Source: Opisthocomus hoazin (Eukaryota > Chordata > Aves > Opisthocomiformes > Opisthocomidae). From it: DNA of 64,000 nt. Location of the stretch: contig NC_134418.1 in assembly GCF_030867145.1 (NCBI RefSeq), forward strand, positions 2,724,802 to 2,788,801, written 5' to 3'. A program made the position numbers and the translations under genes. Below are positions 47,599-59,387 of the stretch, in pieces (the first letter of the stretch is position 1; every line of letters begins with the position of its first letter). Under the pieces are notes generated by a model. That model made no database searches, was not told the DNA's origin, and saw nothing but the letters and a program-made list of their open reading frames with translations.

Positions 47599-47900
47599 GC
47601 ACACATGCATTTTCCTGACCCTCTTGCTCTTCTCTGCGATGCCAGGCTGTCCGTGCCCGCGTGTCCCGGCTGGTGGGGATCTTTTTTTGGGGGGGGATGG
47701 CAGAGGTGTGGGGCTCAAATGCCCCATGCTTGGCTGGAAGCCCAGCTCTGATCTGCTGCAAGGAGGAGCAGCAGGTGAAAAACCAACTCTGCTGAGATGG
47801 AAAGAGGTCAGTGCCACCCGGGAAGGTGACAAGGACCCATGCGAGTCCTGGGGCTGCTTGTGCTGCACACAGGGGTGAAGCACACAAAGCTTTGGGAACG

Positions 47901-48326
47901 ATGAGGGGACTGGAGCATCTCTCCTATGAGGAGAGGCTGAGGGAGCTGGGCTTGTTCAGCCTGGAGAAGAGAAGGCTGAGAGGGGACCTTCGAAATGCCT
48001 CTAAATATCTGCAGGGTGGGGGTCAGGAGGACGGGGCCAGACTCTTTCCAGTGGTGCCCAGCGACAGGACAAGGGGCAACGGGCACAAACCGAAGCAGAG
48101 GAAGCTCCAGCTGAACATGAGGAAGAACTTCTTCCCTCTGAGGGTGACGGAGCCCTGGCCCAGGCTGCCCAGGGAGGCTGTGGAGTCTCCTTCTCTGGAG
48201 ATATTACAGACCCGCCTGGCCGCGGTGCTGTGCAGCCTGCTCTGGGTGACCCTGCTTGGGCAGGGGGTTGGACTGGGTGACCCACAGAGGTCCCTTCCAA
48301 CCCTCACCATTCTGTGATTCTGTGAT
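47901..48326 (+). mobile_element. CR1 LINE 3' fragment
   Basis: It runs from ATGAGGGGACTGGAGCATCT through GAGGCTGAGGGAGCTGGGCT and CCCAGGGAGGCTGTGGAGTC to the tail ATTCTGTGATTCTGTGATC. It is the same young-looking subfamily as the copies at 37.4 and 60.9 kb. Confidence 0.94.
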
Positions 48327-49337
48327 CTGGGGAAGATTTAGCTCAAAGCTGGTGCCAGCACAGGAGGAGGGAGGCATTGCCCGCAATTAGGGGCACGTGG
48401 AGCCACTAATGTGGAGATGCCACCGAGTAACCCGGGTGGGTGGAAATAACTGGGGATGGTTGGTGCTGCACCCTCCCACAGGGCACAGGAGGAGGGGAGA
48501 TGGAGGGGGAGGGAGGGTGGCGGTTCATGCCAGCCAGGGAGACTTCTGTTTGCGCCACGAACATCTGTGAGTTGGCAACTTCAAAAAAAAAAAAAGAAAG
48601 AAAGAGAGAAATTGATTAGAGGCAAATTGAATGTTTTCTTGCCAATTTTGGGTGAAAAAGATTTTCTAGAAAACAAATGTATATAAAATTTATACAAAAA
48701 TACCAAGTGAAATTCAAGTCGGTTCTGAAACACAAAGCGAGTTGAAGGTTGAAGCTAGAAACGTTGCATTTTTTCCTCCCCAAAATCACACGTGTCTTCA
48801 TGCATGCATGAAGCAGCTGAGGATGGAGAGGGGGAGCAAAGCCTGAGGGTCAGGACCCGACTCGGGACCCTCGTCAAAGCTGTTTCCTTCCCCACAATGT
48901 GAAGGCTGTTTCGGCTGCTGGGATTTTGTCGACACAAAGAAAGTTTCCTGGGAAGGTTCCAGCCTGTTGAACCTGATCAGTGGTGTGAAAATGTTGGTTT
49001 GATGTATTGTCCTCTCTTCTCGGCAGGTGGCTGCTCAACCAAGGTCAGCACCCAAAGACATGGTGGGGGTCAGTCCAGGGCCAGACGGGGATGCAGGTTG
49101 CCAGTGGACGCTGGTTTTTGGGGGGGACCTGGCCTGGAAGGAGACCAGGGGACTCCTGTGGTCACAGGGTCTAGACTGGTGGGTTACGCGCCGGGACGGC
49201 GTGTGGTGGTTTGATCGATACGGGGCGAAGGGCTGGTCAGGACATCCCTCCGCTAGGTCGTAGCAACTGGCTTCATGCAAGCCTGGAAATCACCCTAAAT
49301 TGAGGGTGAAGAGGCTTTGGAGCAGGAGCACCACTAA
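48327..49337. other. Intergenic stretch with a short A/G-rich run
   Basis: No gene seen. A-rich tract with GAAA repeats at 48,583-48,612. Confidence 0.5.
48583..48612. repeat. Poly(A)/GAAA simple repeat
   Basis: Thirteen A residues followed by GAAAGAAAGAGAGAAA. Confidence 0.8.
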
Positions 49338-49533
49338 TGAGGGTGGTGAAACACTGGCCCAGGTTGCCCAGAGAAGCTGTGGCTGCCCCCTCCCTGGCAG
49401 GGTTCAAGGCCAGGTTGGATGGAGCTCTGAGCAACATGGGCTGGTGGAAGATGTCCCTGCTCATGGCAGGGGGGCTGGAACTAGATGATCTTTAAGGTCC
49501 CTTCCAACCCAAACCATTCTATGATTCTGTAAT
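49338..49533 (+). mobile_element. CR1 LINE tail fragment
   Basis: It starts at GAGGGTGGTGAAACACTGGC, passes GGCTGGTGGAAGATGTCCC, and ends CCATTCTATGATTCTGTAAT. It matches the subfamily at 12.3, 52.7 and 62.6 kb. Confidence 0.92.
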
Positions 49534-52500
49534 AGCTAGCAGGGGCTTTGCCTGACCCTCACTTCTATCACGTCTCTGGGGCTGGGTATGGTTTCTGGGG
49601 GCACTGCCTGTGCCCAAAACAAAACTGAGCCCCACTTCCTTCTCCAGCCAAGGACATCAGACAGGGAAAATGCTGAAGCAAGGGCAGATGAAGTGATTTT
49701 CCCCAATTCCCAGAGAAAAGGTCCCACAACCTCTGTAGCCCCCAGGACAGAGATGAGCCTGGGGCATCTCTGGAGGTTCGGAGGAGACACCCGCAGGCAG
49801 GACCCGACGGGGACCAGCGATCCCTCATCGCGCTGTGACTGTAGACACAGCACAAGCAAAATTCTGCTGCTGACGTACAACCGCTGCGAGGGGACGTTTA
49901 AAGCAGAAACAACAATTTACCATCCGTTATCTCCATGCAAACGGTGCTAATGTGCTGATAGGGGTGGATGCATCTCGCCTGGGTTATTAAAACGTCGTCT
50001 TTCTGCACCAAGTGCGGAAATGACGGATGTTAGCCAAAGGGAAGCGCTGCAGAATGAGGTCTGACATGAAAAATGTTCAAAGCGCTTTTTCCCCCCCTTC
50101 CCCCCTTTTTTTTTTTTCTAAGGAGAAGTGGAAATGATTTCTGTCAGGAGCAGGGATCCCAGGGAACGTGTCAATGGAAATACTGCCAGTCACGCTGTCG
50201 GAGGCACGCTGTGGCTGCAGAGCTGATAAAACCGTCAGCGAGCTGCCGGTGGGACGGATGGAGAAATGCAGACACTGGAGTTATCTCCATGCTTTGCTTT
50301 AATTCCCCATCACGACGGCGCTTCGTGATCAGCTGTCACCACCCAGACCTCCCCGCTAAACCTCTGCTTCCAAACTAAATTCAGGAGCTAGTGGGAGGAC
50401 CAGGAGAGATTAAATCCCACCCTCCCGCGGCATCGCTGGTGACCACCAGTGGGGTGAGATCCAAAACAGCCCTGGTGCTGCAAACTATGTGCATGCAGAG
50501 CTGCACCCCGGGCTTCTCGCCAGAGGCAGGGTAATAAAGAGAAGCAAGTGGTGATCCTCCCTGTCAGAGCCAGTCAGAGGCAATTCTGGCAGTGTTTTAT
50601 GGCTAAATTCCCCGCAGATGTGGCTTCTGGGACATGCATGAGAAGGTCTGAGTGGGGACCCAAGAACACAGGGCAGAGGAGGGGAGAGGAAGGGTCCGAT
50701 CAGTCATCTCAAGGTGGTTTGAACCGTTTGATCTTGCTCTTTTGTTTGGGGGCAGATCTTATTTCCCCAAAGATCTCCCTAGCGCAGCTCCCTAAACCCG
50801 AGCTTGTCACTGAGTCTCTGGACCCACCACGGAGAAAACAGCCGGCCAAGGACATCATGGACCTGACCTCAGTATTGGCCACAGAGTGAAGATTGGTGTC
50901 CCAGGATCGTGGGACGCTGGGTGTTGGGGCTACCTGTGTTGCACACACAGTTTGGGAAAGTGTTGCTCGCCCCTGCAATGGGGAACACTGGGAGTTCAGC
51001 CCACCTGATGGTGACACCTGGGCCCTGAAGCACCATCACCAGCCCACAAAATCATCAGCAGGTCCCATCAGTCATCTAATTAAAACATCTCCCCCCATCC
51101 ACTTTGCCTTATGTCTCCGAGTTTTCATTTTGTCACTCCATCCCCTGCTTTGTTGCTTACTTAATTAGTTAAGAAACCAAAACCCCCAAGGAGAAACAGA
51201 AAAATTTCCACGAATTGTTTTTTCCAGAATGGTAAGCTGTGGTAGCTGTGGAGCTCTGGCTCATTTGTACACATCTCTTTCCTCCCCTCTTCCCATTAAT
51301 GGGGAAAAAAAGCAAGCGTTTGTGCTTCCACCAGACCAACAGATGATTTTAATACCAACCAGTGATGTGTAACCCATCCAACAGTTGCCCCAAACCCCAC
51401 CCTTTACTTGGGTAAGGAGAAACAACACCCAACGCAACCCAAAGTCCAGGCTTTCTGTAGGGTGGTTGAGTTAAATTGGTTGCTTTCTAAAGAGACTTTA
51501 AATTGCCTCCCCTCTTTCTGTCGGTGCTTGATATTTAAGTCTTGTGGAAAGAAAAGCTGCATGGCAAATACCTCTCTGGCTCCTTACCCAACCACGTTCA
51601 TTAATGATAGGTTACACAGCAAAGAGCATTATCCTGGACGTAGGCAGAGCCTTGGAGAGCCTCCACAATCTCTTCCATTCCTTCCCTGCAAACCTCTTTG
51701 CTACAACACTAGAGGAGAAATCAGAGCAGGGCTGAAACACGGCCCCATACATCTACTTTGCATCCTGCTGTCCAAAATGAGCTTAAACGAGCTTTAAAAC
51801 CACTGCCCCCTGCCCACTTCATTTCAAATCTGGACACACCACGCTGTGCTTTCACACTGGCACGCTCCGCTCAGCTCGGCAGCAATTGCTGAGAATTGGG
51901 CTTCTAATCCAAGTTTAATGCCATGGGATGAAGTAGCACCACGGTCTTCGGCGACGGCGGTGACTGAAACCTTCATGGCTCATAAACGCCAGGTTCAACT
52001 CTGCTTCGTCTCAGCAGCGCTGAATTTGAAAGCTGAAGAGCGACATAAAAATAAATGGAGAACAACGGATTGCGTCTCGGCAGGAATGTGTTTCTGGATG
52101 CTGGGTGTGCTGCACGCAGGCTTCCAAGGGGTGGGAGAGGAGAGGTCACCTCCGACGTTGCTCTCCCAGCTTTTGAGCGCATCTGAAACACCAGCTGGCA
52201 CCAACATCGGATGACGTGGCAAAATTACTAGCAAAACTCTTTGGACGTCTCCAGGGATGTCAGATTGTTCTCTTCTGATTCAAAGGAAGGTGTGGGTTAG
52301 TGGAAAAACTAGCGGTGAGAGTAAGAAAGGGAAGAGGCTGAGATTTTCTGTTTCTGTTGGGCTTATTAAAACCCAAGCTCAGAAGCCCTGAGCTTTGGGA
52401 CAGTAATACAGCTGCTGAACCAGAGAAGGACCAGTGATACCATGACAGCAAGGACTCATGACCCCAGCACTGAGGAGCTGGACCAAATGAATTCCCTCTT

Positions 52501-52660
52501 CAGCCTTGACCATCCTAGGTGACATGCATGGAGGATGAACCCCTTTACAATGAAGACTTTGACAGCTCTTCAGGATGCTCCTCCTTTCCACCACCCTTCA
52601 GAGACAGCTGTGGAGATGATCAGGGACAAAAGCTGCCCTAAGGCATCTCGGGGAAGACGT
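49534..52660. other. Intergenic stretch, no gene seen
   Basis: No recognisable exon between the two convergent genes. A pure pyrimidine tract lies at 50,085-50,119. Short frames show no family resemblance. Confidence 0.5.
50085..50119. repeat. Polypyrimidine tract
   Basis: Thirty-five consecutive C/T residues (C and T blocks of five to twelve). It is a possible triplex-forming or replication-stalling tract. Confidence 0.8.
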
Positions 52661-53600
52661 AGAATCAGAGACTGGTTTGGGTTGGAAGGGACCTTACAGA
52701 CCATCCAGTTCCAACCCCCTGCCACGGGCAGGGACCCCTTCCACCAGCCCAGGCTGCTCCCAGCCCCGTCCAACCTGGCCTTGGACCCTGCCAGGGAGGG
52801 GGCAGCCACAGCTTCTCTGGGCAGCCTGGGCTGGGGCCTCACCGCCCCAACAGTAAAGAATTTCTTTCTTATGTCTAACCTAAATCTGCCCTCTTTCAGC
52901 TTGAATCCATCACCCTTGTCCCATCACTCCCTGCCCTGTCCCAGTCCCTCTCCAGCTCTCTCGCAGCCCCTCCAGGCACTGGCAGCTGCTCTCAGGTCTC
53001 CCCTTGTCCTTCTCCTCCCCGGGCTGAGCAGCCCCAGCTCTCCCAGCCTTTCCTCCCAGCAGATGGGTTCCAGCCCTCGCATCATTGCTGGGGCCTCCTC
53101 TGGCCCCGCTCCCACAGCTCCAGCTCTGTCCTGTGCTGAGGGCTCCAGAGCTGGACGCAGGACTCCCGGGGGGGTCTCAGCAGAGCGGGGCAGAGGGGCA
53201 GAACCCCCTCCCTCGCCCTGTGCCCACACTGCCAGGGATGCAGCCCAGGGCACGGTTGGCCTTCTGGGCTGTGAGCACACAGTGGCAGGTCATGTTGAGC
53301 TTCTCACCAACCAGCACCCCTAAGTCCTTCTCCTCAGGGCTGCTCTCAATCCATTCTGTGCGTGTTTAGGATTTCCTCGACCCATTTGCAGGACCTTGCA
53401 CTTGGCCTTATTGAACCTCATTGAAGTTCTCACGGGCCCACGTCTCCAGCCTGTCCAGGTCCCTCTGGATGCCATCCCTTCCCTCCAGCGTGTCGACCAC
53501 ACCACACAGCTCGGTGTCATCGGCAAACTTGCTGAGGGTGCACTCGATCCCAGTGTCCATGTCACCAACAACGCTGAACAGTGCTGGTCCCCGTACTGAC
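52661..53600 (-). mobile_element. CR1 LINE fragment reaching into the reverse-transcriptase region
   Basis: It begins with the reversed tail AGAATCAGAGACTGGTTTGG and GTTGGAAGGGACCTTACAGA. It passes the antisense 3' UTR and ends in the reverse-transcriptase segment. The minus-strand frame at 53408-53641 reads [20 protein letters not shown] then TLEGRDGIQRDLDRLETWA. The 262-codon plus-strand frame at 52535-53323 is antisense CR1, not a gene. Confidence 0.93.
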
Positions 53601-53901
53601 GGTGCCGTAGGTGAGGGTGACGGTCCGGGGGACGATGGCAAAGCAGTGTGCCAACACCGCAGCCAGCCCCGCGCTTCGGTGGAGGACGCGGCGTCTTGTC
53701 CCTCCTCCCGAATTCGGTACAGGGTGAACGCAGCCTGCTCCGGGAGACACGAACACCTTGAGATCCACCATCACTCGCCCTCACCCCAGCCACGAGTCTT
53801 TAAAAAGCACCTTGAGTTACTTCTTCCCCCTATTTTAAGAAAGGGGGGGGGAAAAAGAAGAAAAAGTGAGGGGAAAAAAATTTTAACCAGATCATCTACT
53901 T

Positions 53902-53940
53902 TTTATTTCAGAGGAAAGATTTGCATTATTTACTTTTATT
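53902..53940 (-). terminator. ATRN: Candidate distal poly(A) signals of ATRN
   Basis: Two AATAAA hexamers on the minus strand (plus strand TTTATT at 53902-53907 and 53935-53940) lie at the boundary between the AT-rich UTR-like block and the repeat-rich DNA. A U-rich tract lies 20-60 bases beyond on the minus strand. Confidence 0.45.
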
Positions 53941-54316
53941 TATATACATGTACTTCACATTTGTATTTAAAATGCACAGACCTCCCAATAATTTTCTCGT
54001 TCCTGCTTTAAATTAGCTGTTATTTTACAATACAAAAAATTATACCAAAAACTGCAGTCCTAAATGTGTGTATGTATAACACCCACAACCCCCGGCAATG
54101 AAATAGTTTACAATACTTGCTCCTATTTACATATGAATGCAATAAATGCTAAATTATACATATTAACAAACTAAGCTCAAATCTGAACACAGGTAAGAAT
54201 CGTAAATAATTACAGAACAAAGAAAAAAAAATCCAGAATACAATTAATTCAAGGATCTTTGTGTAAAGAACATTTATTGTGCACAAATTTCAGAGTAATA
54301 CAAAACTCTATTTTTA

Positions 54317-54352
54317 TTTTCTTTTTCCCCCCTTTTTCTTTTTTTTTTTTTT
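54317..54352. repeat. Polypyrimidine tract (purine-rich on the ATRN strand)
   Basis: Thirty-six consecutive C/T residues within the inferred ATRN 3' UTR; in the transcript this would be an A/G-rich tract. Confidence 0.75.
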
Positions 54353-57228
54353 ACAAAAATGGACTGACGTATGTTTCACTCCTCCACGATTTTTTGTTTT
54401 TTTTTCTTCTCTCTTCTGGCGAGGTTTGTGGAGACAATGATAAATGGAGAGGTAATGGCTAAAGAACTCCAGTACCTGGAAGACGCACAGAAATAGTCCA
54501 CGTGTAGTGTTAGAACAAAGTAATAACTGAACAAACCCTGCCCTGGTGCAGAAGCAGAAAAAACCAGCACATATACATTATTGTAGTATTCCTAGCCTGG
54601 GAAACTCGTCAAATTTAAGCAGCCACCGACACAAAACAAGCACGAATTGGACTAGAATTGCCAAAATTCGTGTCCGAAAACAAGCCACGCGGGTGGAGCG
54701 CTCCCTTCCCGCTGCCCCCGAACGCTGGCGAGCATCTCTCCATCTGAAACACGCGCGGCTCCCTCCCCAGCTTCCCTCCGGAGGCTCCCAAAACCCAACC
54801 CCCCCTCCCCTGGAATATTCCCAAATGAAGGTATGAAGGAAACGGGAAAAGAAGGGACATCAGCAGCGTGCCGCAAGCGGGATGGAGGAGTTTAAAAGTT
54901 GCTCCCGGCATGGAGCGGCCGCTCTTTGCTTTCTCGTAAGCTCAGCGCCAGCGAATCCCCCCCTGTTCGCAGGGATAAAGGGTTCTGCGGGTTCTGAGGC
55001 GCAGCTGATGCTCCGTCCCCAACTCAGGGTCTCGTGGAAAACACAAGTATTTGATTGGTAACCTCAGGAGCTGTTAAGGATGGAGAACCAGCCTCGTCTT
55101 TGCGGCGCTGGACTTTCAGCGGGTCACGGGAAGAGGTGAAAGTTCTACTCCAGCCTCCTGAGCGAGGGGATTCCACCAAAAGCTCGTTTCAGCTCATTTA
55201 GGGCTAAGCAAGCTGAGCTGCCATTTTAAAACCGTGCTATAAACCCAGAGGCTATGCATTTTGGTAAACGTTCACGGCAGAGAAAATGATGTTTCTGAGC
55301 AGTATTTAGTATGGAAACCCGCCCTAAGAAGCGCGTACCTCCCATCAGGGGCCATCGTGCTTTTCGGGTGCCACCCCATCACTTTTTGGTACATCAGTCG
55401 CTACGACTTGATGCTACTCACAGGCATTACCCCATCACGTACAGCTTTATTTTGGCAATTTCAATACAGCGCATTTTAAGCCCAGGAAGAGTGGCAATGA
55501 CTCAAAAGCTGTGTCCCATGAGCCTTCTCGTACCCAACACCTTGACCCACACCGCGGCAGGGTCTCCTGTCACTCCTGCTACAACAGCCCAGAGAAAATC
55601 CTGAGCTAAAAAGAATGGAAAACGGCAAACCTGAAAAATGTATGTTATTTGGAGATCCAATGGCACTGTCGCTTTCTAGAAAAAAAAAAGGGCTACAACA
55701 TTTCCGAGTTTTTATTAGTTTTTTTAAAAGGCTACTCTCCAAGAATAAAAACGTTCTGAGGGTTGAGACCTTGAACGCTGAATTTCAGCCAGTTAGAAAC
55801 GCTTGCAAAGAGTGATTTTGAATGGAAATCACCGGCACAATCTTAATGGTAGAGGCTTAAACTGCTGACTTAATCCTCCAAGTAATGACTACTTTAAGTA
55901 CATTTATTACCTGTCGTCAAGCGTTGGGTTTTTTCCCCTTTCAAACAGAAGAGCTGCACTTTACTTCGCTTATACATTTAAGTGAAATGCATTTGAATAC
56001 ATAAAAGTCAAGTTATGCCTCCCTGCTTTATACTGCAAGATATCACGGATATAATTTGATGTTTCTTTAAAGCTCTGGAAAGTTATCGAATGCTCATCAT
56101 ATGAAGAAGTTATTAAGACAAAACTCATACATCATTTAAAATGCATCAAAAATACATTCAATAATTTTCTGGTTTATATACACTTTAAATCTTTTCCATG
56201 TTCTGCACGCTACTGTATAGTTTATGTACAAGTGCAAAATCGGTGTGTTATTTTTCATTTATTTACAGATTCTCCCATGAAATAAGGTTGCTCTTCCCCG
56301 TCCCCTCCCAGCCACCTCCAAAAGAAATCAACCCATAAATCCTTCACTTTTGATATTGGCCTGGTGATAAACCACTGGCAATTCTTCTTCCCCCCATCCC
56401 TTCCCACCTTCATCTCTATTTTACCTTGAAGTTGGGATGACACTGTTTGCAGCAGAGATATGTATGAGCGTTCTCTCTTTCCCTCATCAGGATGGAGATC
56501 AGATGCAGAGCAGGGCTACGTCCTAAAGGAGCTGTTTCGTTTCCTTTATATAAATAAGTCTTGCTCCTCTATTTACATTTTTTGGTTCTGCTGAACCTCC
56601 AAGTTGGATCGTTTTCACTCGTCTTTCCAATATCTGACATCTAACTTCATGGCTACGCTCCTGGGCACACTCCGCTGTGAGCTTCTGAGACCAGACAACC
56701 CAGCTCTCCGCGGGGGGACAAAAAACCCCCAACCCACGCTTACGTCTTCTTGTTAACATAAAAATACATCACCCCTCCAGGCCTACTGTCCTGAAAGCTG
56801 TTCCTGCTCAGAAAAACCCAAGCAACAACTTCAAGCACCTGCCTAAGAGCTGTCCTGAATATGGAGACTTAAGCCCAAGAGCTTTCTCCAGTTGGGTTGG
56901 CCGTTCTCCTCTCAAAGAAGCGTCAGAAAAGCGAGACAACGACGGTTCCGAACATGGGGATGTGCGCCACGACTGAAAACACGCAGAGTAATAACAGGGG
57001 AGGGATTTTCGTCCAGTGTTCTTTCTCCGGTTCAGGTTAGCCCTATACACATAGGAAGTTAGAAAATACTTTCAGGAGATGAATCTGTCTGAGGTAATCT
57101 GTGCATCAGTTACAACTCCAATTGCCTAAACCCTTTCGTTCCAAAAGACAAAGCTCACCCCTTTCCCTCCCATAATTTCTTTTCCCCAGAGGGCATTTAA
57201 ACTTCTAGTTTAGCAACAGATGCCTTTT

Positions 57229-57260
57229 ATATATATACATACACACACACATATATATAA
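57229..57260. repeat. (TA)n(CA)n(TA)n microsatellite
   Basis: Within the inferred ATRN 3' UTR, TATATATATACATACACACA continues CACACATATATATA, flanked by TTTTA and AAAATG. It is partly self-complementary. Confidence 0.8.
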
Positions 57261-59262
57261 AATGCATTTTTTTTCCACAGTATTTTTTCTGCAGTCCTGT
57301 TGTATTTGTGAAATGACACATTAAATCAGAATTATAACCCACCAGGGTCTTTAAACCAGCAGGCTGTCTCCCACCACTGCCGTCCGGACACGCACAGCAA
57401 TTCACTTCTTTATGGCGATGCTGCCGCGCTCCAAAGAGCTCCTTCAAAATACACGGTTAAAAAAAAACCCCAAAACAAAAACGAGTGGCTGCTATGTGAC
57501 CGCTCACCGAAACGTGCACAAAAAGAGATGCGGTTACTTGGGTTTCATTCAGGAAAAGGGTGCTGCCTGGCCAGAAGATTCACGAGCGCTTCCCTTCGCT
57601 CCCCTCGGTCACTTCTCCACCTCATACGTCCTAGATGTCCTCACCAGAAACCAGCGACCCGAATGAAAGCGCCCTTACTGTGATCAAGCAACAATTACAC
57701 GCCTCGTTCGGCACCTTCACGTAACGTCTTCCTACCAGCTTCAACGTCGCAGCTTCGCCTGGCCCCGGTGCTGCGCCGCGTTCCCAAATCCAGGGAGACA
57801 CCGGGCAGCGGCACGCACAGACCGATGGGTTAAGCCCAACCTTGAACCTCAAAACGTGACCCCAAGTAGTCAGGGTGCTTCGGCTGGTTTGATACATCCC
57901 CCAGAAGCCAAGCCTGCTCTTTGCAAGTCCCTTCCTCTCACCACCAAGCCACCTTCTTCAACATGTAGGAGAGCTCAAGCCCAACGGGAAATACCAATAA
58001 CTGCTCATGTAGAACTCAAATGTGTGGCGAAACGAAGCTGCTCTGCTTGCTTTTTATTTAAAGCTCCTCTTTACTTCATCCTCAAATGATCTGGCACGCG
58101 GAGTGTTGCTTTTTACACCCTGTAAGGAGACGGAGCGAATCTTTTTGCTGAGGAGCGATGCCTCTGAGCCCCTGCACAGCTCAGCTCTCATCCAGAAGAA
58201 TGGCAGGAGGGAAGGGAGAGGGAAAGAGGACAAACGGGTAGAGAAAATCGGAAGAAATATAATGTATCTGACCTGGAACACAAACTGCTTCTACTAAAAG
58301 CGCCGGTGAAACCAGGAGTTCTGTTGCGAGATACTGAAACTCTACTTTCCCTCCAGATATTTCCACCTGGTTGAGTAGTTTGGTGGTCAGGAAAATGCCA
58401 TTTTCCCCTGACTGCAAGTGATATCTCACAGAGAACACAGCTTGCCTTGGGTGACTATACAGAAGTGTGTATACATACGTTTAAAAGGAATATAATTAGG
58501 TTAAAAAGAAACGTGGGTAGCAGTCTCCTCACTCCCTAGATCTGTTCAAGTCTAGGCACTTGTGTGTGGTGTACTCCAAGCAGGTTAAGACTATGTAAAC
58601 ACTGAGTCCTTCAAAAGCAACATCCAGCTTCTCCAGGCATCGCACGTGGTCTGAGCAACACGCGACATCAACCTCTAAACCATCCCAGCTTTGCGTTCCT
58701 GGTGTTCCGGACCATGGCGACTACAGAAATGCTGTCTCAGGAAGAGAGTTCCACTTAAATAATGAGGTAATAAACATATATTATTAAATGAAAACAAAGG
58801 ATGAAGATGCTCTGAAGATTAATAGTAGTGTTTATGTGTTGAGAGCTGACACCTGTAAACACTGCATCTTTTTCTTTTTGTACAGTTTGATAAATACACG
58901 AACTACAAAGCACTTTCCATGTATAAACCTGAGTGTCATTCATATTGGACTACGGTTCTATTTACACTGACCATGAACGGCGGCGATCGGATGTTACCGG
59001 ACCTGCAATAAAATTAATTTCACTTTAAACTCGAAGAAAACAAAGGAGCAATCTGAAGCCACGTGTCAGTAAAACTTAAGTGGAGCAGTTGTCAAATCAA
59101 GCCAGCGATCACGTAGATGAGGGAAAAGGTCGGGTTCAAGGAAGTCGTGTTTTTCTGAGTGCTTCCAGTCTCTCGTCACACAACTTGGAAATCTTCCTCC
59201 TCCTCCTCGGTATTACTTTTCCGTTTTGTTTAAAACCCTAGACAGTTTCTGATGTCCATGCA

Positions 59263-59387
59263 TCAAATACAGGTTCCTGGCTGTGCAGGGGGCTGCTGTT
59301 TCCGATTTCGTATTGCACCCGATTTCTCTTTGTAGGCAATTGGCATCTGTTGTGAAATGTCCACCAGCGCGCTGGCCACCGCGAGAC
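59263..59387 (-). CDS. ATRN: ATRN last coding exon with stop
   Basis: Read on the minus strand, the exon follows acceptor GCCTCAG and begins GT, completing the Gly split from the previous exon. It encodes 40 residues ending RKQQPPAQPGTCI and a TGA occupying 59263-59265. The extreme C-terminus matches the family. The 3' UTR continues to lower coordinates. Confidence 0.96.

Larger units (their letters stand above)
43335..47900 (+). other. GFRA4 3' UTR and/or intergenic DNA
   Basis: No coding exon seen. Possible poly(A) signals are at 45588 (ATTAAA), 46776 (ATTAAA) and 47593 (AATAAA). An old CR1-like fragment lies near 46,030-46,240 and a 21-bp tandem duplication at 46,472-46,513. Confidence 0.5.
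53880..59262 (-). other. ATRN: Inferred ATRN 3' UTR (about 5.4 kb)
   Basis: After the ATRN stop, the minus strand runs for over 5 kb without recognisable CR1 insertions and is AT-rich, unlike the flanking repeat-dense DNA. Candidate poly(A) signals (AATAAA on minus, TTTATT on plus) lie at about 53902, 53935, 54274, 55446, 55711, 55903 and 56258. The most distal pair sits just before a strongly U-rich stretch on the minus strand (plus strand 53835-53880), a suitable downstream element. I infer cleavage near 53,880. Shorter forms using proximal signals are possible. No long coding frame of any known family is seen inside. Confidence 0.6.

Noticed and set aside
52535..53323. 262-codon plus-strand frame, the longest in the window
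   Set aside because: It lies antisense across the CR1 copy at 52,661-53,600. It is proline/serine-rich because the CR1 complement is, and it has no gene-like homology.
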